Translations under genes and position numbers: made by a program
Notes under the pieces: generated by a model
Databases searched by the model: none
What the model was told of the DNA's origin: nothing
The model's input: the letters and a program-made list of their open reading frames with translations, nothing else
In this document: piece after piece, positions 23,221 through 31,598 of the stretch
Position numbering within the stretch: position 1 is the first letter of the stretch
Layout: every line of letters starts with the position of its first letter
Assembly (NCBI GenBank): GCA_009843915.1
Contig: VYCM01000148.1
Span: forward strand, 1-42,852
Direction of reading: 5' to 3'
Origin: Acidimicrobiaceae bacterium
Lineage (GTDB): Bacteria; Actinomycetota; Acidimicrobiia; Acidimicrobiales; Aldehydirespiratoraceae
Length of the DNA stretch: 42,852 nt

Positions 23221-24123
23221 ATGTCGGACGGCACCGAGACCGCCATCGAGCATTCGGCCATCGAACGCCCGGCCGTCGAGCGTTCAGCCACCGGCGACAA
23301 CGACGCCAGCCCGGCCGAGACCATGCCGTCGCTGGCGACGGAACGCGACATGGTGTTCCGCTCGCGGGATGTCAACGTGTACTACGGCAGCTTCCGTGCG
23401 GTGCGCGATGTCTCCTTCGATGTCTACAAGAACGAGATCATGGCCCTCATCGGGCCCTCGGGCTGCGGCAAGACGAGCGTGCTGAGGTGCTACAACCGCA
23501 TGAACGACCTCATCAGAGACGCCCGAGTCACCGGCACCATCACCTACCGCGGGGTGGACCTCTACGACGAGAGGGTCGACGCGGTCGAGGTACGGCGCCG
23601 CATCGGCATGGTATTCCAGAAGCCCAACCCCTTCCCCAAGTCGATCTACGACAACGTTGCCTATGGTCCGCGAGTCGCCGGCCAGAAGAAAGGCCTCGAC
23701 GACATAGTCGAGAGCTCGCTGCGAAAAGCGGCCCTGTGGGAGGAGGTGAGCGACCGCCTCAACGACTCCGCGCTCGGGCTGTCGGGGGGCCAGCAGCAGA
23801 GGCTGTGCATCGCCAGAGCCATCGCCGTCGACCCTGACGTGCTGCTGATGGACGAGCCGTGCTCGGCGCTCGACCCCATCGCCACCGCCCGTATCGAGGA
23901 CTTGATGCAGGAGATCAAGCAGGACTACACCATCATGATCGTTACCCACAACATGCAGCAGGCAGCGAGGGTGAGCGATACAACCGCCTTCTTCACCTCC
24001 GACGTCCACTCCGAGCGCGACACTCGCACCGGCATCCTGGTGGAGGTGGACACCACCCAGAAGATCTTCTCCAACCCCTCCGACGAGCGGACGGAGAACT
24101 ACGTAACCGGCCGGTTCGGCTAG
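23221..24123 (+). CDS. pstB: Phosphate ABC transporter ATPase PstB
   Basis: A 300-residue ATPase energising PstC/PstA. Walker [10 protein letters not shown] near residue 80, signature [15 protein letters not shown] near residue 188, Walker [14 protein letters not shown] near residue 210, and the switch His in IVTHNMQQA. Before the ABC domain there is a non-conserved Glu/Ala/Ser-rich extension of about 40 residues. An internal ATG at residue 35 (MPSLATERD) could be the real start, but ATG 23221 lies only 7 nt after pstA. Confidence 0.95.
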   Translation: MSDGTETAIEHSAIERPAVERSATGDNDASPAETMPSLATERDMVFRSRDVNVYYGSFRAVRDVSFDVYKNEIMALIGPSGCGKTSVLRCYNRMNDLIRDARVTGTITYRGVDLYDERVDAVEVRRRIGMVFQKPNPFPKSIYDNVAYGPRVAGQKKGLDDIVESSLRKAALWEEVSDRLNDSALGLSGGQQQRLCIARAIAVDPDVLLMDEPCSALDPIATARIEDLMQEIKQDYTIMIVTHNMQQAARVSDTTAFFTSDVHSERDTRTGILVEVDTTQKIFSNPSDERTENYVTGRFG

Positions 24124-24141
24124 AGGGCAGAGGCCACGATC

Positions 24142-24903
24142 ATGACCGAACAGACTCGCAAGGGCTTCCACGCCGAGATCGACGAGATCAGCGACCTGAT
24201 CGTCCAGCTCGCCGCCCGGGCCGGCGACGCGGTGGCCAGGGCCACCGACGCCCTGCTGAAGTACGACCTGGTCGAGGCCCAGCAGATCATCGACGACGAC
24301 GACTACATCGACGTGGCCGCCATCGAGGTCGAGGAGAAGTGCCAGAGCCTGCTGGCGTTGCAACAGCCCATGGCCGGCGACCTCCGCCAGATTCTGGCCG
24401 CCATGTGGATCACCGGCGAGCTCGAGCGGACCGGCGGCCTGGCCTGCAACATCTGCAAGGGGGCCCGCCGCATGTTCCGCACCGAGCTGCCCCCCAGGCT
24501 GCGGGGCCTCATCGCGGAGATGAACGAGGAGGCCATCCGCCTGATCCGGCTGTCGGTGGACTCCTACTCCGAGCGCGACGCCGCTCTGGCCAGTGCGCTT
24601 CACGACATCGACGACCGGCTCGACAGCCTGCACCGCACCTTCGTCAAGACGCTGCTGGAGTCGAGCCGCACCCACGACCTCGATGTCCAGCCGTCGATGC
24701 AGTTGGCCCTGATCGCCCGCTACTACGAACGGATCGGCGACCACGCTGTGAACATCAGCGACCGGGTCCGCTACATGGTTTCCGGGGTCATGCCATGGCG
24801 GGCCGGGCTGGCCCGCCACCGAGCCAGAGACGAGCCGAGAACGCATGAACTGGCGGCCGAGTCGGCGGAGACGTCCTCCAACAGCGACGACAAGGCCGAC
24901 TAG
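24142..24903 (+). CDS. phoU: Phosphate signalling regulator PhoU
   Basis: A 253-residue two-repeat helical PhoU protein that links the Pst transporter to the phosphate sensor kinase. Each repeat begins with the family metal-binding type helix: DDDDYIDVAAIEVEEKCQSL in the first and HDIDDRLDSLHRTFVKTLL in the second. ERIGDHAVNISDRVRYMV near residue 202 is the typical C-terminal motif. It has a disordered acidic C-tail. It lies between pstB and the kinase, spaced by 18 and 12 nt, as expected for one operon. Confidence 0.95.
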   Translation: MTEQTRKGFHAEIDEISDLIVQLAARAGDAVARATDALLKYDLVEAQQIIDDDDYIDVAAIEVEEKCQSLLALQQPMAGDLRQILAAMWITGELERTGGLACNICKGARRMFRTELPPRLRGLIAEMNEEAIRLIRLSVDSYSERDAALASALHDIDDRLDSLHRTFVKTLLESSRTHDLDVQPSMQLALIARYYERIGDHAVNISDRVRYMVSGVMPWRAGLARHRARDEPRTHELAAESAETSSNSDDKAD

Positions 24904-24915
24904 AATCGAATACCG

Positions 24916-26145
24916 ATGACCTCGCTCATCATCGGAGTGCTCCTGGTGGTGGGCGGCGCAATGGTGGGCATCGCCATCGAGCGAGTCCGCCTCCGCCGGT
25001 GGCTCAGGGGGGTCGGAACATCGCCACGCGGCCGGGACCCGGCGAGCCACACAGGCCCCGGACGCCGATGGTCGGTCCGCCACGCCGTCGAAGACGTCCA
25101 CCGGCGCGCCGGTGTCGCCGAGACGGCGAGACTGTCGGCCGAGACGGCGGAGCAGCGCATCTCCTCAAGCCTCGACGTGCTGCAGTCAGGGCTGGTCGTG
25201 TGCGACCGCTCCGGACAGGTAGTCGCCCGCAACTCGGCCGCGACCAAGCTGCTGCAGGCCCGCCACGGCGAGGCTCTTGTGGCCGGCGTGATCAAGGACC
25301 TGCTCGAGAGGGCGCGCACCGGCGAGCGGGTGACGGCCAACGTCGACCTGCACGCCGAGCCCCGCCGGAGCTACGAGGTGGAAGCCGGTCCGGTCGAGCG
25401 CGACGGCGAGATGCTCGGCGCGGTGGCGTTGGTGCGCGACACCACCGAGCATCACCGCATCGAGTCGGTGAGGAGGGATTTCGTGGCCAACGTCAGCCAC
25501 GAGCTGAAGACTCCCATCGGTGCTCTCAGCCTGCTGGCCGATTCGCTGGCTGCGGACTCCGACCCCGAGGTGGCCAGCCATCTCGCGGGCCGGATGCAGA
25601 TCGAGATCCAGCGAGTGGCCAACACTATCGACGACCTGCTGACCCTGGCCACGCTGGAGGACGAGAGCGGCCGCTCCGACGCGCAGGTCGACGTCGGAGC
25701 GGTTGTAGCCGCGGCCGTCGACCGGATCTCCGAGACGGCCGACCAGAACGACATCAAGGTGATCCTCTCGAACCGGACCTCCGCCGCTGCGATACGAGGG
25801 TCGCGGCTGCATCTCGAGTCAGCGGTGTTCAACCTGCTCGACAACGCGGTCAAGTTCAGCGAGTCCGGCGGTCAGGTCGATGTGGTTGTCGAAGCCGACC
25901 AGGAGGCCCTGACCGTGTCGGTCACGGACGAGGGGATCGGCATCCCGGCGATGGAGCAGACCCGTATCTTCGAGCGCTTCTACCGGGTCGACCGGGCCCG
26001 GAGCCGCAGCACGGGTGGTACCGGGCTGGGGCTGTCGATCGTGCGTCATGTGGCCCTGAACCACGGCGGCGACGTGAGCGTGACCTCGCGGGAGGGCTTC
26101 GGAGCGAAGTTCACCGTCACCCTGCCGCTCGACAACGGCAACTGA
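24916..26145 (+). CDS. SenX3/PhoR-type sensor histidine kinase
   Basis: A 409-residue membrane kinase with one N-terminal transmembrane helix (residues 3-22), a basic juxtamembrane stretch, a PAS-like domain (about 75-180), an H-box with phospho-accepting His195 (NVSHELKTP), the N-box NLLDNAVKFS, G1 box DEGIGIP and G2 box GGTGLGLSIV. Its place after phoU suggests phosphate sensing, as with SenX3/PhoR. The usual partner response regulator gene (regX3/phoP) is not downstream: the next gene is on the opposite strand. Confidence 0.92.
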   Translation: MTSLIIGVLLVVGGAMVGIAIERVRLRRWLRGVGTSPRGRDPASHTGPGRRWSVRHAVEDVHRRAGVAETARLSAETAEQRISSSLDVLQSGLVVCDRSGQVVARNSAATKLLQARHGEALVAGVIKDLLERARTGERVTANVDLHAEPRRSYEVEAGPVERDGEMLGAVALVRDTTEHHRIESVRRDFVANVSHELKTPIGALSLLADSLAADSDPEVASHLAGRMQIEIQRVANTIDDLLTLATLEDESGRSDAQVDVGAVVAAAVDRISETADQNDIKVILSNRTSAAAIRGSRLHLESAVFNLLDNAVKFSESGGQVDVVVEADQEALTVSVTDEGIGIPAMEQTRIFERFYRVDRARSRSTGGTGLGLSIVRHVALNHGGDVSVTSREGFGAKFTVTLPLDNGN

Positions 26146-26188
26146 CCACCAGCCGGTAGAACCAACACCCCGCCGTCCCAACCGGCGC

Positions 26189-26236
26189 GAATTGGCAGCA
26201 AAACGCATCCCATAGGGTGCAAAACGCTGCCAATTC
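26189..26236. repeat. 48-bp inverted-repeat element, copy 1
   Basis: GAATTGGCAGC (26189-26199) and its exact reverse complement GCTGCCAATTC (26226-26236) flank a 26-bp interior with its own CCC/GGG inverted core. A second element of the same length with identical arms is at 34518-34565. This copy lies between two convergent genes, 43 nt after the kinase stop and 11 nt beyond the hydrolase stop, where a bidirectional terminator would fit; there is no T-run. Confidence 0.85.
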
Positions 26237-26247
26237 CCCGCTCGCCG

Positions 26248-27042
26248 CTAGAGGTTCGCGTTCCGGTCGCCGGCGCCGGCCGCAGAGGCCAGCAGCGACT
26301 GGCGCTGGCGCTCGAGCCAGCCGAGAAGCACCGCGACGGCCCGGGGGTCGTGGCGCAGGTGGTGCCCGGCGCCGCTGATGATCCGCAAGTCGGAACCGGA
26401 ATGGGCATCGGCGAGGACGCGGGCATCGAACACCGGGACCGTCTCATCGTCGCTGCCGTGGAGCACCAGCAGCGACCGGCCGCCGAGCGACTCGGCTGCC
26501 TCGACGGCTCGGACGGCCTTGATCTCGGCAGCCCACCGATCGAATCGCTGGGGGAACTCCGGATCGCGCACCACGCCCACCTCACGGGCCCAGACCAGCA
26601 GCTTGCGGGGGTTGCGGGCCCAGTCCTCGAAATCGGCCGGCGCGGCCACTGCGGCCACGCCCCGCACCCGCTGGTCGCGGCTGGCCACCACCACCGCCAG
26701 CGCGCCCCCGGTTCCGAAGCCGATCAACCAGACGCCAGCGCACGGCACCTCCGACGTCAGGAAGTCGACCGCTCCGGCCAGGTCGCGCCGCCAGCCGTCC
26801 AGCGAGAAATCGCCCGCGGAACCGGCCACTCCCCTCGACGCGTAGGTGAGGGCGGCGAAGCCGGTCTCGGCCGCGATCAGGTCGGCTAGGGCGGGCATGG
26901 TCATGGTGGAGTTGATCCCGCCCCCCGCCTCGGTGGGGAAACCGTGGACGATGACCACCGCCGGCTGCACCGACGGCGCCCGGGCGGGCCGGGCGAGATG
27001 GGCCGTCAACTCGTTCGAGTCGACGGTGAACCGGCTGTCCAT
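26248..27042 (-). CDS. Alpha/beta hydrolase lacking the nucleophile serine
   Basis: A 264-residue alpha/beta-hydrolase-fold protein. VVIVHGFPTEAGGG near residue 30 gives the oxyanion-hole strand, VLHGSDDETVP supplies the acid Asp region and SGAGHHLRHDP the catalytic His. The nucleophilic elbow, normally G-x-S-x-G, reads GFGTGG with Gly110 in place of Ser, so classical esterase chemistry is not expected. ATG 27042 is chosen; an upstream GTG at 27051 overlaps the stop of a 29-codon frame as GTGA and is an alternative. The upstream 330 bp is a structured leader. The substrate is unknown. Confidence 0.82.
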   Translation of the reverse strand: MDSRFTVDSNELTAHLARPARAPSVQPAVVIVHGFPTEAGGGINSTMTMPALADLIAAETGFAALTYASRGVAGSAGDFSLDGWRRDLAGAVDFLTSEVPCAGVWLIGFGTGGALAVVVASRDQRVRGVAAVAAPADFEDWARNPRKLLVWAREVGVVRDPEFPQRFDRWAAEIKAVRAVEAAESLGGRSLLVLHGSDDETVPVFDARVLADAHSGSDLRIISGAGHHLRHDPRAVAVLLGWLERQRQSLLASAAGAGDRNANL

Positions 27043-27051
27043 CGGGCTCAC

Positions 27052-27383
27052 CGTATCGGCGTGGACGGACGCGCAGTGGGGCGGGTCCGAGGACCCGCCC
27101 CACTAGTCGTTTCTGCCGGAAATCCCGGTCGAGCCATGTGGTACCGCGGCTACAAGTAGCCGCTCATGCCGCGCCGGATGTGACAAGGTCCGGCGACTCG
27201 GTTCCGGGGGTGGAGCTGGCGGGGATTCGCCAGTCGGTCCAGCTTGCCGTAGCTAGCGGCCAGCCACCTCCAAGGTCACAAAGCATAAAGCACTCAGTTG
27301 GACCACCTCCTTTCCTTGGTGGCACCAGTCAACCACAATCCAACCCCCAATCCAAGCATCGGGGCCGGCAAGACTCTCAGCGG
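27052..27383 (-). other. Structured non-genic leader region
   Basis: No confident gene was found in these 332 bp. On the minus strand, pointing to the hydrolase, it contains GGACCACCTCCTTT complement at 27300-27313 (a near-perfect Shine-Dalgarno match of about 14 bases) and a stem CCACC/GGTGG (27303-27307 with 27318-27322) that holds part of that site. It also contains the hairpins CTGGCG/CGCCAG (27216-27221 with 27228-27233) and GCGGCTAC/GTAGCCGC (27146-27153 with 27156-27163). Tiny frames follow in series: 14 codons (27253-27297), 40 codons (27164-27286) and 29 codons (27048-27137). This layout resembles a translated regulatory leader, but its function is not established. Confidence 0.4.
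27253..27297 (-). CDS. Possible 14-residue leader peptide behind a very strong SD
   Basis: AAAGGAGGTGGTCC on the minus strand (27313-27300) is followed 8 nt after its AGGAGG core by a CTG, opening 14 codons (Leu-Ser-Ala-Leu-Cys-Phe-Val-Thr-Leu-Glu-Val-Ala-Gly-Arg) to TAG at 27253. An ATG at 27286 opens an overlapping 40-codon frame but is 19 nt from the site. Translation is inferred solely from the strength and spacing of the ribosome binding site. Confidence 0.25.
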   Translation of the reverse strand: MSALCFVTLEVAGR

Positions 27384-27830
27384 TCAGGCCGGAGGCTCGC
27401 CTGCGCTGACTGCGCCGATCTCGGCCAGATAGGCGAGTTGGGCCTCGAGGATGCACACCACGTCCACCGGATCGGGCCCGCCCTCCTCCAGTGATCGGGC
27501 CACCACCGCGTCGCAGGCCGCGCCGGTGTCGGCCACGGCCATGTCGCCGACGGCCACCGCTGGGTCGCCGAGTTCCTGGCCGTGGGAGGTGGCCAGACCC
27601 ACCGCCGCGAACCAGTCGAGGTGCCAGCTCAGCACCGTCCTCACATCGTCGTAGCTGATCCTGGCGGTCACCTCGTCGGGCAGGCGGTCGGCCACGTACT
27701 CGACCGCCTCGGCCAGCCGGTACACCGACGGTGCGGTCTCCTGCTCCAGGCGTCCGACCGCGATCCCCACCGACACGAAGGCGATCACCACCACGGCAGC
27801 CAAGCCGACCGCAGCGATCAGCCAGATCAC
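27384..27830 (-). CDS. Small membrane-anchored protein of unknown function
   Basis: A 148-residue protein with one N-terminal transmembrane helix (about residues 2-24) and a mostly acidic, helical remainder outside or inside the membrane. Recognisable elements are YRLAEAVEYVADRLPDEV near residue 41 and two Cys residues (about 103 and 124). No family was recognised. It starts 18 nt after the acyl-CoA dehydrogenase stop on the same strand and is likely co-transcribed with it. Confidence 0.7.
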   Translation of the reverse strand: MIWLIAAVGLAAVVVIAFVSVGIAVGRLEQETAPSVYRLAEAVEYVADRLPDEVTARISYDDVRTVLSWHLDWFAAVGLATSHGQELGDPAVAVGDMAVADTGAACDAVVARSLEEGGPDPVDVVCILEAQLAYLAEIGAVSAGEPPA

Positions 27831-27848
27831 GGCGCGGGGTGCACCGCT

Positions 27849-28964
27849 CTAGAGGCCGATGCGCTGGGCAAGCAGCTCCCGGTGGTAGGTGGGATCGCCG
27901 AAGAGGAGCTCCGAGCTCTTGGCCCGCTTGAAGTAAAGGTGCGCCGGGTGCTCCCAGGTGAAGCCGATCCCTCCGTGGATCTGGATGTTCTCGGCCGCCG
28001 CGTGGAAATAGGCCTCCGAGCAGTAGCTCTTGGCCAGCGACGCAACCTGGGGCAGCTCGTCGTTCATCTCTGCCGCGCACCAGCCCGCGTAGTAGGCCGC
28101 GGACTTGGCCGACTCGACCTCCAGGAGCATGTCGGCACACTTGTGCTTGATCGCCTGGAACGAGCCGATGGGTCGGCCGAACTGCACTCGGACCTTGGCG
28201 TACTCCACCGACATGTCCAAACAGCGCTGCGCGCCGCCCACCTGCTCGGCCGCCAGAGCCACCGCAGCCAGGTCGAGCACGGTCTCCAGCACCGGCCAGC
28301 CCTGCCCCTCGGCACCGACGAGGGTGGCCTCCACCCCCTCGAAGGTGAGCTTGGCCTGCTTGCGGGTCTGGTCCATGGTCGACAGCGGCGTGCGGGTGAG
28401 ACCGGGCGCGTCGGGATCGACGGTGAACAGCGAGACGCCGCCGGCGGTGCGGGCCGCCACGATCACCAGGTTGGCGGTATGGCCGTCGAGGACGTACATC
28501 TTGACGCCGTCGAGCCTCCACGAACCGTTGTCCGGCGAGGCCGCCATGGTGATCCCGGGCTCGTCCCAGCGGCCGTTCTGCTCGGTGAAGGCCAGCGTGG
28601 CCCTGGTCTCGCCGGATGCGATGCCTCCGAGGTGGGCCTGCTTGGCCGCTTCGTCGCCGGAGTGCATCAGTGTGTTGGCCGCCAGCACAGCGGAGGAGAA
28701 GTACGGCGCGCAGAGCAATGCCCGGCCCATCTCCTCGAGCACGACCACCTGCTCGACGCAGGTGAAGCCCTGGCCGCCGTAGGCCTCGGGGATCGTCAGG
28801 GCGGGGAGGCCCATCTGATCGGACATCTGGGCCCAGACATCGGGGTCGAAGCCGCGCTCGGTGTCCATCTGGTCGCGTACCGCGGACTCGGGCGACTTCT
28901 CCTCGAGGAAGCTGCGGACGAATTCTCGGAGTTGCTCCTGCTCGTCGGTGAATGCGAAGTTCAC
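27849..28964 (-). CDS. Acyl-CoA dehydrogenase
   Basis: A 371-residue FAD-dependent enzyme of the acyl-CoA dehydrogenase family, oxidising an acyl-CoA to the enoyl-CoA. N-terminal helices (MNFAFTDEQEQLREFVRSFL), LAFTEQNGRWDEPGI in the middle domain, QFGRPIGSFQAIKHK near residue 257 and IQIHGGIGFTWEHP near residue 330 are typical family segments. The precise acyl substrate (branched-chain, fatty acid or sterol side chain) cannot be told. It is divergent from sufC with 113 nt between starts. Confidence 0.92.
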   Translation of the reverse strand: MNFAFTDEQEQLREFVRSFLEEKSPESAVRDQMDTERGFDPDVWAQMSDQMGLPALTIPEAYGGQGFTCVEQVVVLEEMGRALLCAPYFSSAVLAANTLMHSGDEAAKQAHLGGIASGETRATLAFTEQNGRWDEPGITMAASPDNGSWRLDGVKMYVLDGHTANLVIVAARTAGGVSLFTVDPDAPGLTRTPLSTMDQTRKQAKLTFEGVEATLVGAEGQGWPVLETVLDLAAVALAAEQVGGAQRCLDMSVEYAKVRVQFGRPIGSFQAIKHKCADMLLEVESAKSAAYYAGWCAAEMNDELPQVASLAKSYCSEAYFHAAAENIQIHGGIGFTWEHPAHLYFKRAKSSELLFGDPTYHRELLAQRIGL

Positions 28965-29077
28965 GTGGGGACTCTCCTGCGCGTCGTGTGCGGGCCAAGC
29001 GGCGTGCTCGCCAAGCTATCGGGGCAGATCCTGCCTTGAACGGGGGCAGCACTCACCGCGGGCCGTAGGATCTGAGA

Positions 29078-29832
<755 letters not shown>

Positions 29833-29836
<4 letters not shown>

Positions 29837-31077
29837 GCGCCGGCGGCGATCGGCTGGGGCCGCAGACGAAGGCGCATTTTCCGCTGCTCGGGCGACAGGT
29901 CCACGGCCGGCCCATCGTCTACCTGGACTCGGCCGCCTCGTCGCAGAAGCCCCGCAGCGTGCTGGACGCCATGAACAGCTACTACGAGACCATCAACGCC
30001 AACGTCCACCGGGGCGCTTACGAGATCGCGGCCCAGGCCACCGAGGCCATGGAGGCGGCCCGAGCGGGGGTCGCGCGGTTCGTGAACGCACCGTCGGCCG
30101 ACGAGATCGTGTTCACCAAGAACGTCACCGAGGCCATCAACCTCGTGGCCCGTTCCTGGGGCGGGGCCAACCTCGGTCCGGGTGACGCCGTGGTGATCAC
30201 CGAGATGGAGCACCACGCCAACATCGTCCCCTGGCACATCATGGCGGCCGAGAAGGGCTTCGAGCTGCGCTGGATCGGCGTCGGAGCCGACGGCCGGCTC
30301 GACCTCAGCAACCTGGAACGGCTCCTCGACGGGGCCAAGCTGCTGGGCGTGACCGCCATGAGCAACGTGCTCGGAACGCTCAACCCGATCCGCCGGCTGG
30401 CCGACACGGCCCACGACGCCGGAGCGCTGGTGCTGGTGGACGCGGCCCAGTACGTGCCCCACCTGCCGACCGACGTGCAGGCGCTGGGGGCCGACTTCCT
30501 GGGCTTCACCGGCCACAAGATGTGCGGACCCACCGGCATCGGGGTGCTGTGGGCCCGAGCCGAGCTGCTGGAGGCGATGCCGCCGTTCCTCGGTGGCGGC
30601 GAGATGATCCTGGATGTGCGCAAGGACGGCTTCCTGCCCAACCACATACCGCACAAGTTCGAGGCCGGAACCCCGCCCATCGCGGAGATCGTCGGGCTCG
30701 GCGCGGCCGTCGAGTACCTCGAGGGCCTGGGCATGGACCGGGTGCGCGAGCACGAGGTCAGCCTCACCGCCTACGCGCTGCGCACCCTCGAGGAGCGCTA
30801 CGGCTCCGAGCTCGCGGTGCACGGGCCGTCCGAACCGGCCTGCCGGGGCGGCGTGCTGTCGATGAGCTTCCAGGACATCCACCCGCACGACCTCTCGCAG
30901 GTGCTCGACGACCGCGGCGTGTGCGTGCGGGCCGGCCACCACTGCGCCAAGCCGCTGATGCGGCATCTCGGGGTGGCGGCCACCACCCGGGCGTCGCTCT
31001 ACGTGTACAACGACACCTCCGATGTGGACGCCCTAGCCGATGCGCTCGATGTCGCCGGCGAGTTCTTCGCCCGGTAG
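29833..31077 (+). CDS. sufS: SufS cysteine desulfurase
   Basis: A 414-residue PLP enzyme (group II, class V aminotransferase fold) that takes sulfur from cysteine for Fe-S assembly. YLDSAASSQKP near residue 31, HHANIVPW near residue 134, PLP Lys229 in FTGHKMCGPTG and persulfide-bearing Cys371 in VRAGHHCAKP are recognisable. It is translationally coupled to sufC and followed 12 nt later by its sulfur acceptor sufU. If TGA selenoproteins are made nearby, such desulfurases could also supply selenium, but nothing here shows that. Confidence 0.96.
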
Positions 31078-31089
31078 CGGGAGGGCGCC

Positions 31090-31578
31090 ATGGCCGGGCT
31101 GGAGGACCTGTACCGCGAGATCATCCTCGACCACTACCGCAACCCCCGCAACCGCGGCGAACTGGAGGTGCCACCGGCCGTCCAGGCCGTGGGCTTCAAC
31201 CCGCTGTGCGGCGACGAGGTGGTCGTCTACGTGGACGTGCAGGACGGCGTGATCACCGACGTGTCCACCGGCGGCCAAGGATGCTCGATCAGCCAGTCGT
31301 CGGCGTCGATGATGTCCACCGCCATCAAGGGCCGCAGCGTGGCGGAGGTGCGGCGGCTCGTGCGGGCCTTCAAGCACATGATGTCCATCCACGGCACCGG
31401 CATCGGCGGCACCGGCGATGACTTGGACGACGACGGAGACAGCGGCAACGGCGCCGGCGACGTCAAGCTCGGCGACCTGGAGGCCCTGCGGGGCGTGGTC
31501 AAGTTCCCGGTGCGCATCAAGTGCGCCACCCTGTCGTGGAACACGCTGGTGCAGGCCCTCGACGAGACCTTCGCCTGA
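31090..31578 (+). CDS. sufU: SufU sulfur-transfer protein
   Basis: A 162-residue SufU/IscU-like zinc protein that accepts sulfur from SufS. The ligands Cys40 and Asp42 (NPLCGDEV), Cys65 (GQGCSIS) and Cys145 (IKCATLSW) are all present. Between residues 102 and 127 lies an acidic Gly/Asp-rich insertion (GTGDDLDDDGDSGNGAGD) that looks longer and more charged than in ordinary SufU. It ends the plus-strand suf group. Confidence 0.93.
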   Translation: MAGLEDLYREIILDHYRNPRNRGELEVPPAVQAVGFNPLCGDEVVVYVDVQDGVITDVSTGGQGCSISQSSASMMSTAIKGRSVAEVRRLVRAFKHMMSIHGTGIGGTGDDLDDDGDSGNGAGDVKLGDLEALRGVVKFPVRIKCATLSWNTLVQALDETFA

Positions 31579-31598
31579 CCGTCGAACGGCCTCCCGAG

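Noticed and set aside
27295-27325. Possible 3' end of a 16S rRNA (TGGACCACCTCCTTT)
   Set aside because: The resemblance covers only about 16 nt and comes from complementarity to a strong Shine-Dalgarno site. No other rRNA sequence is adjacent.
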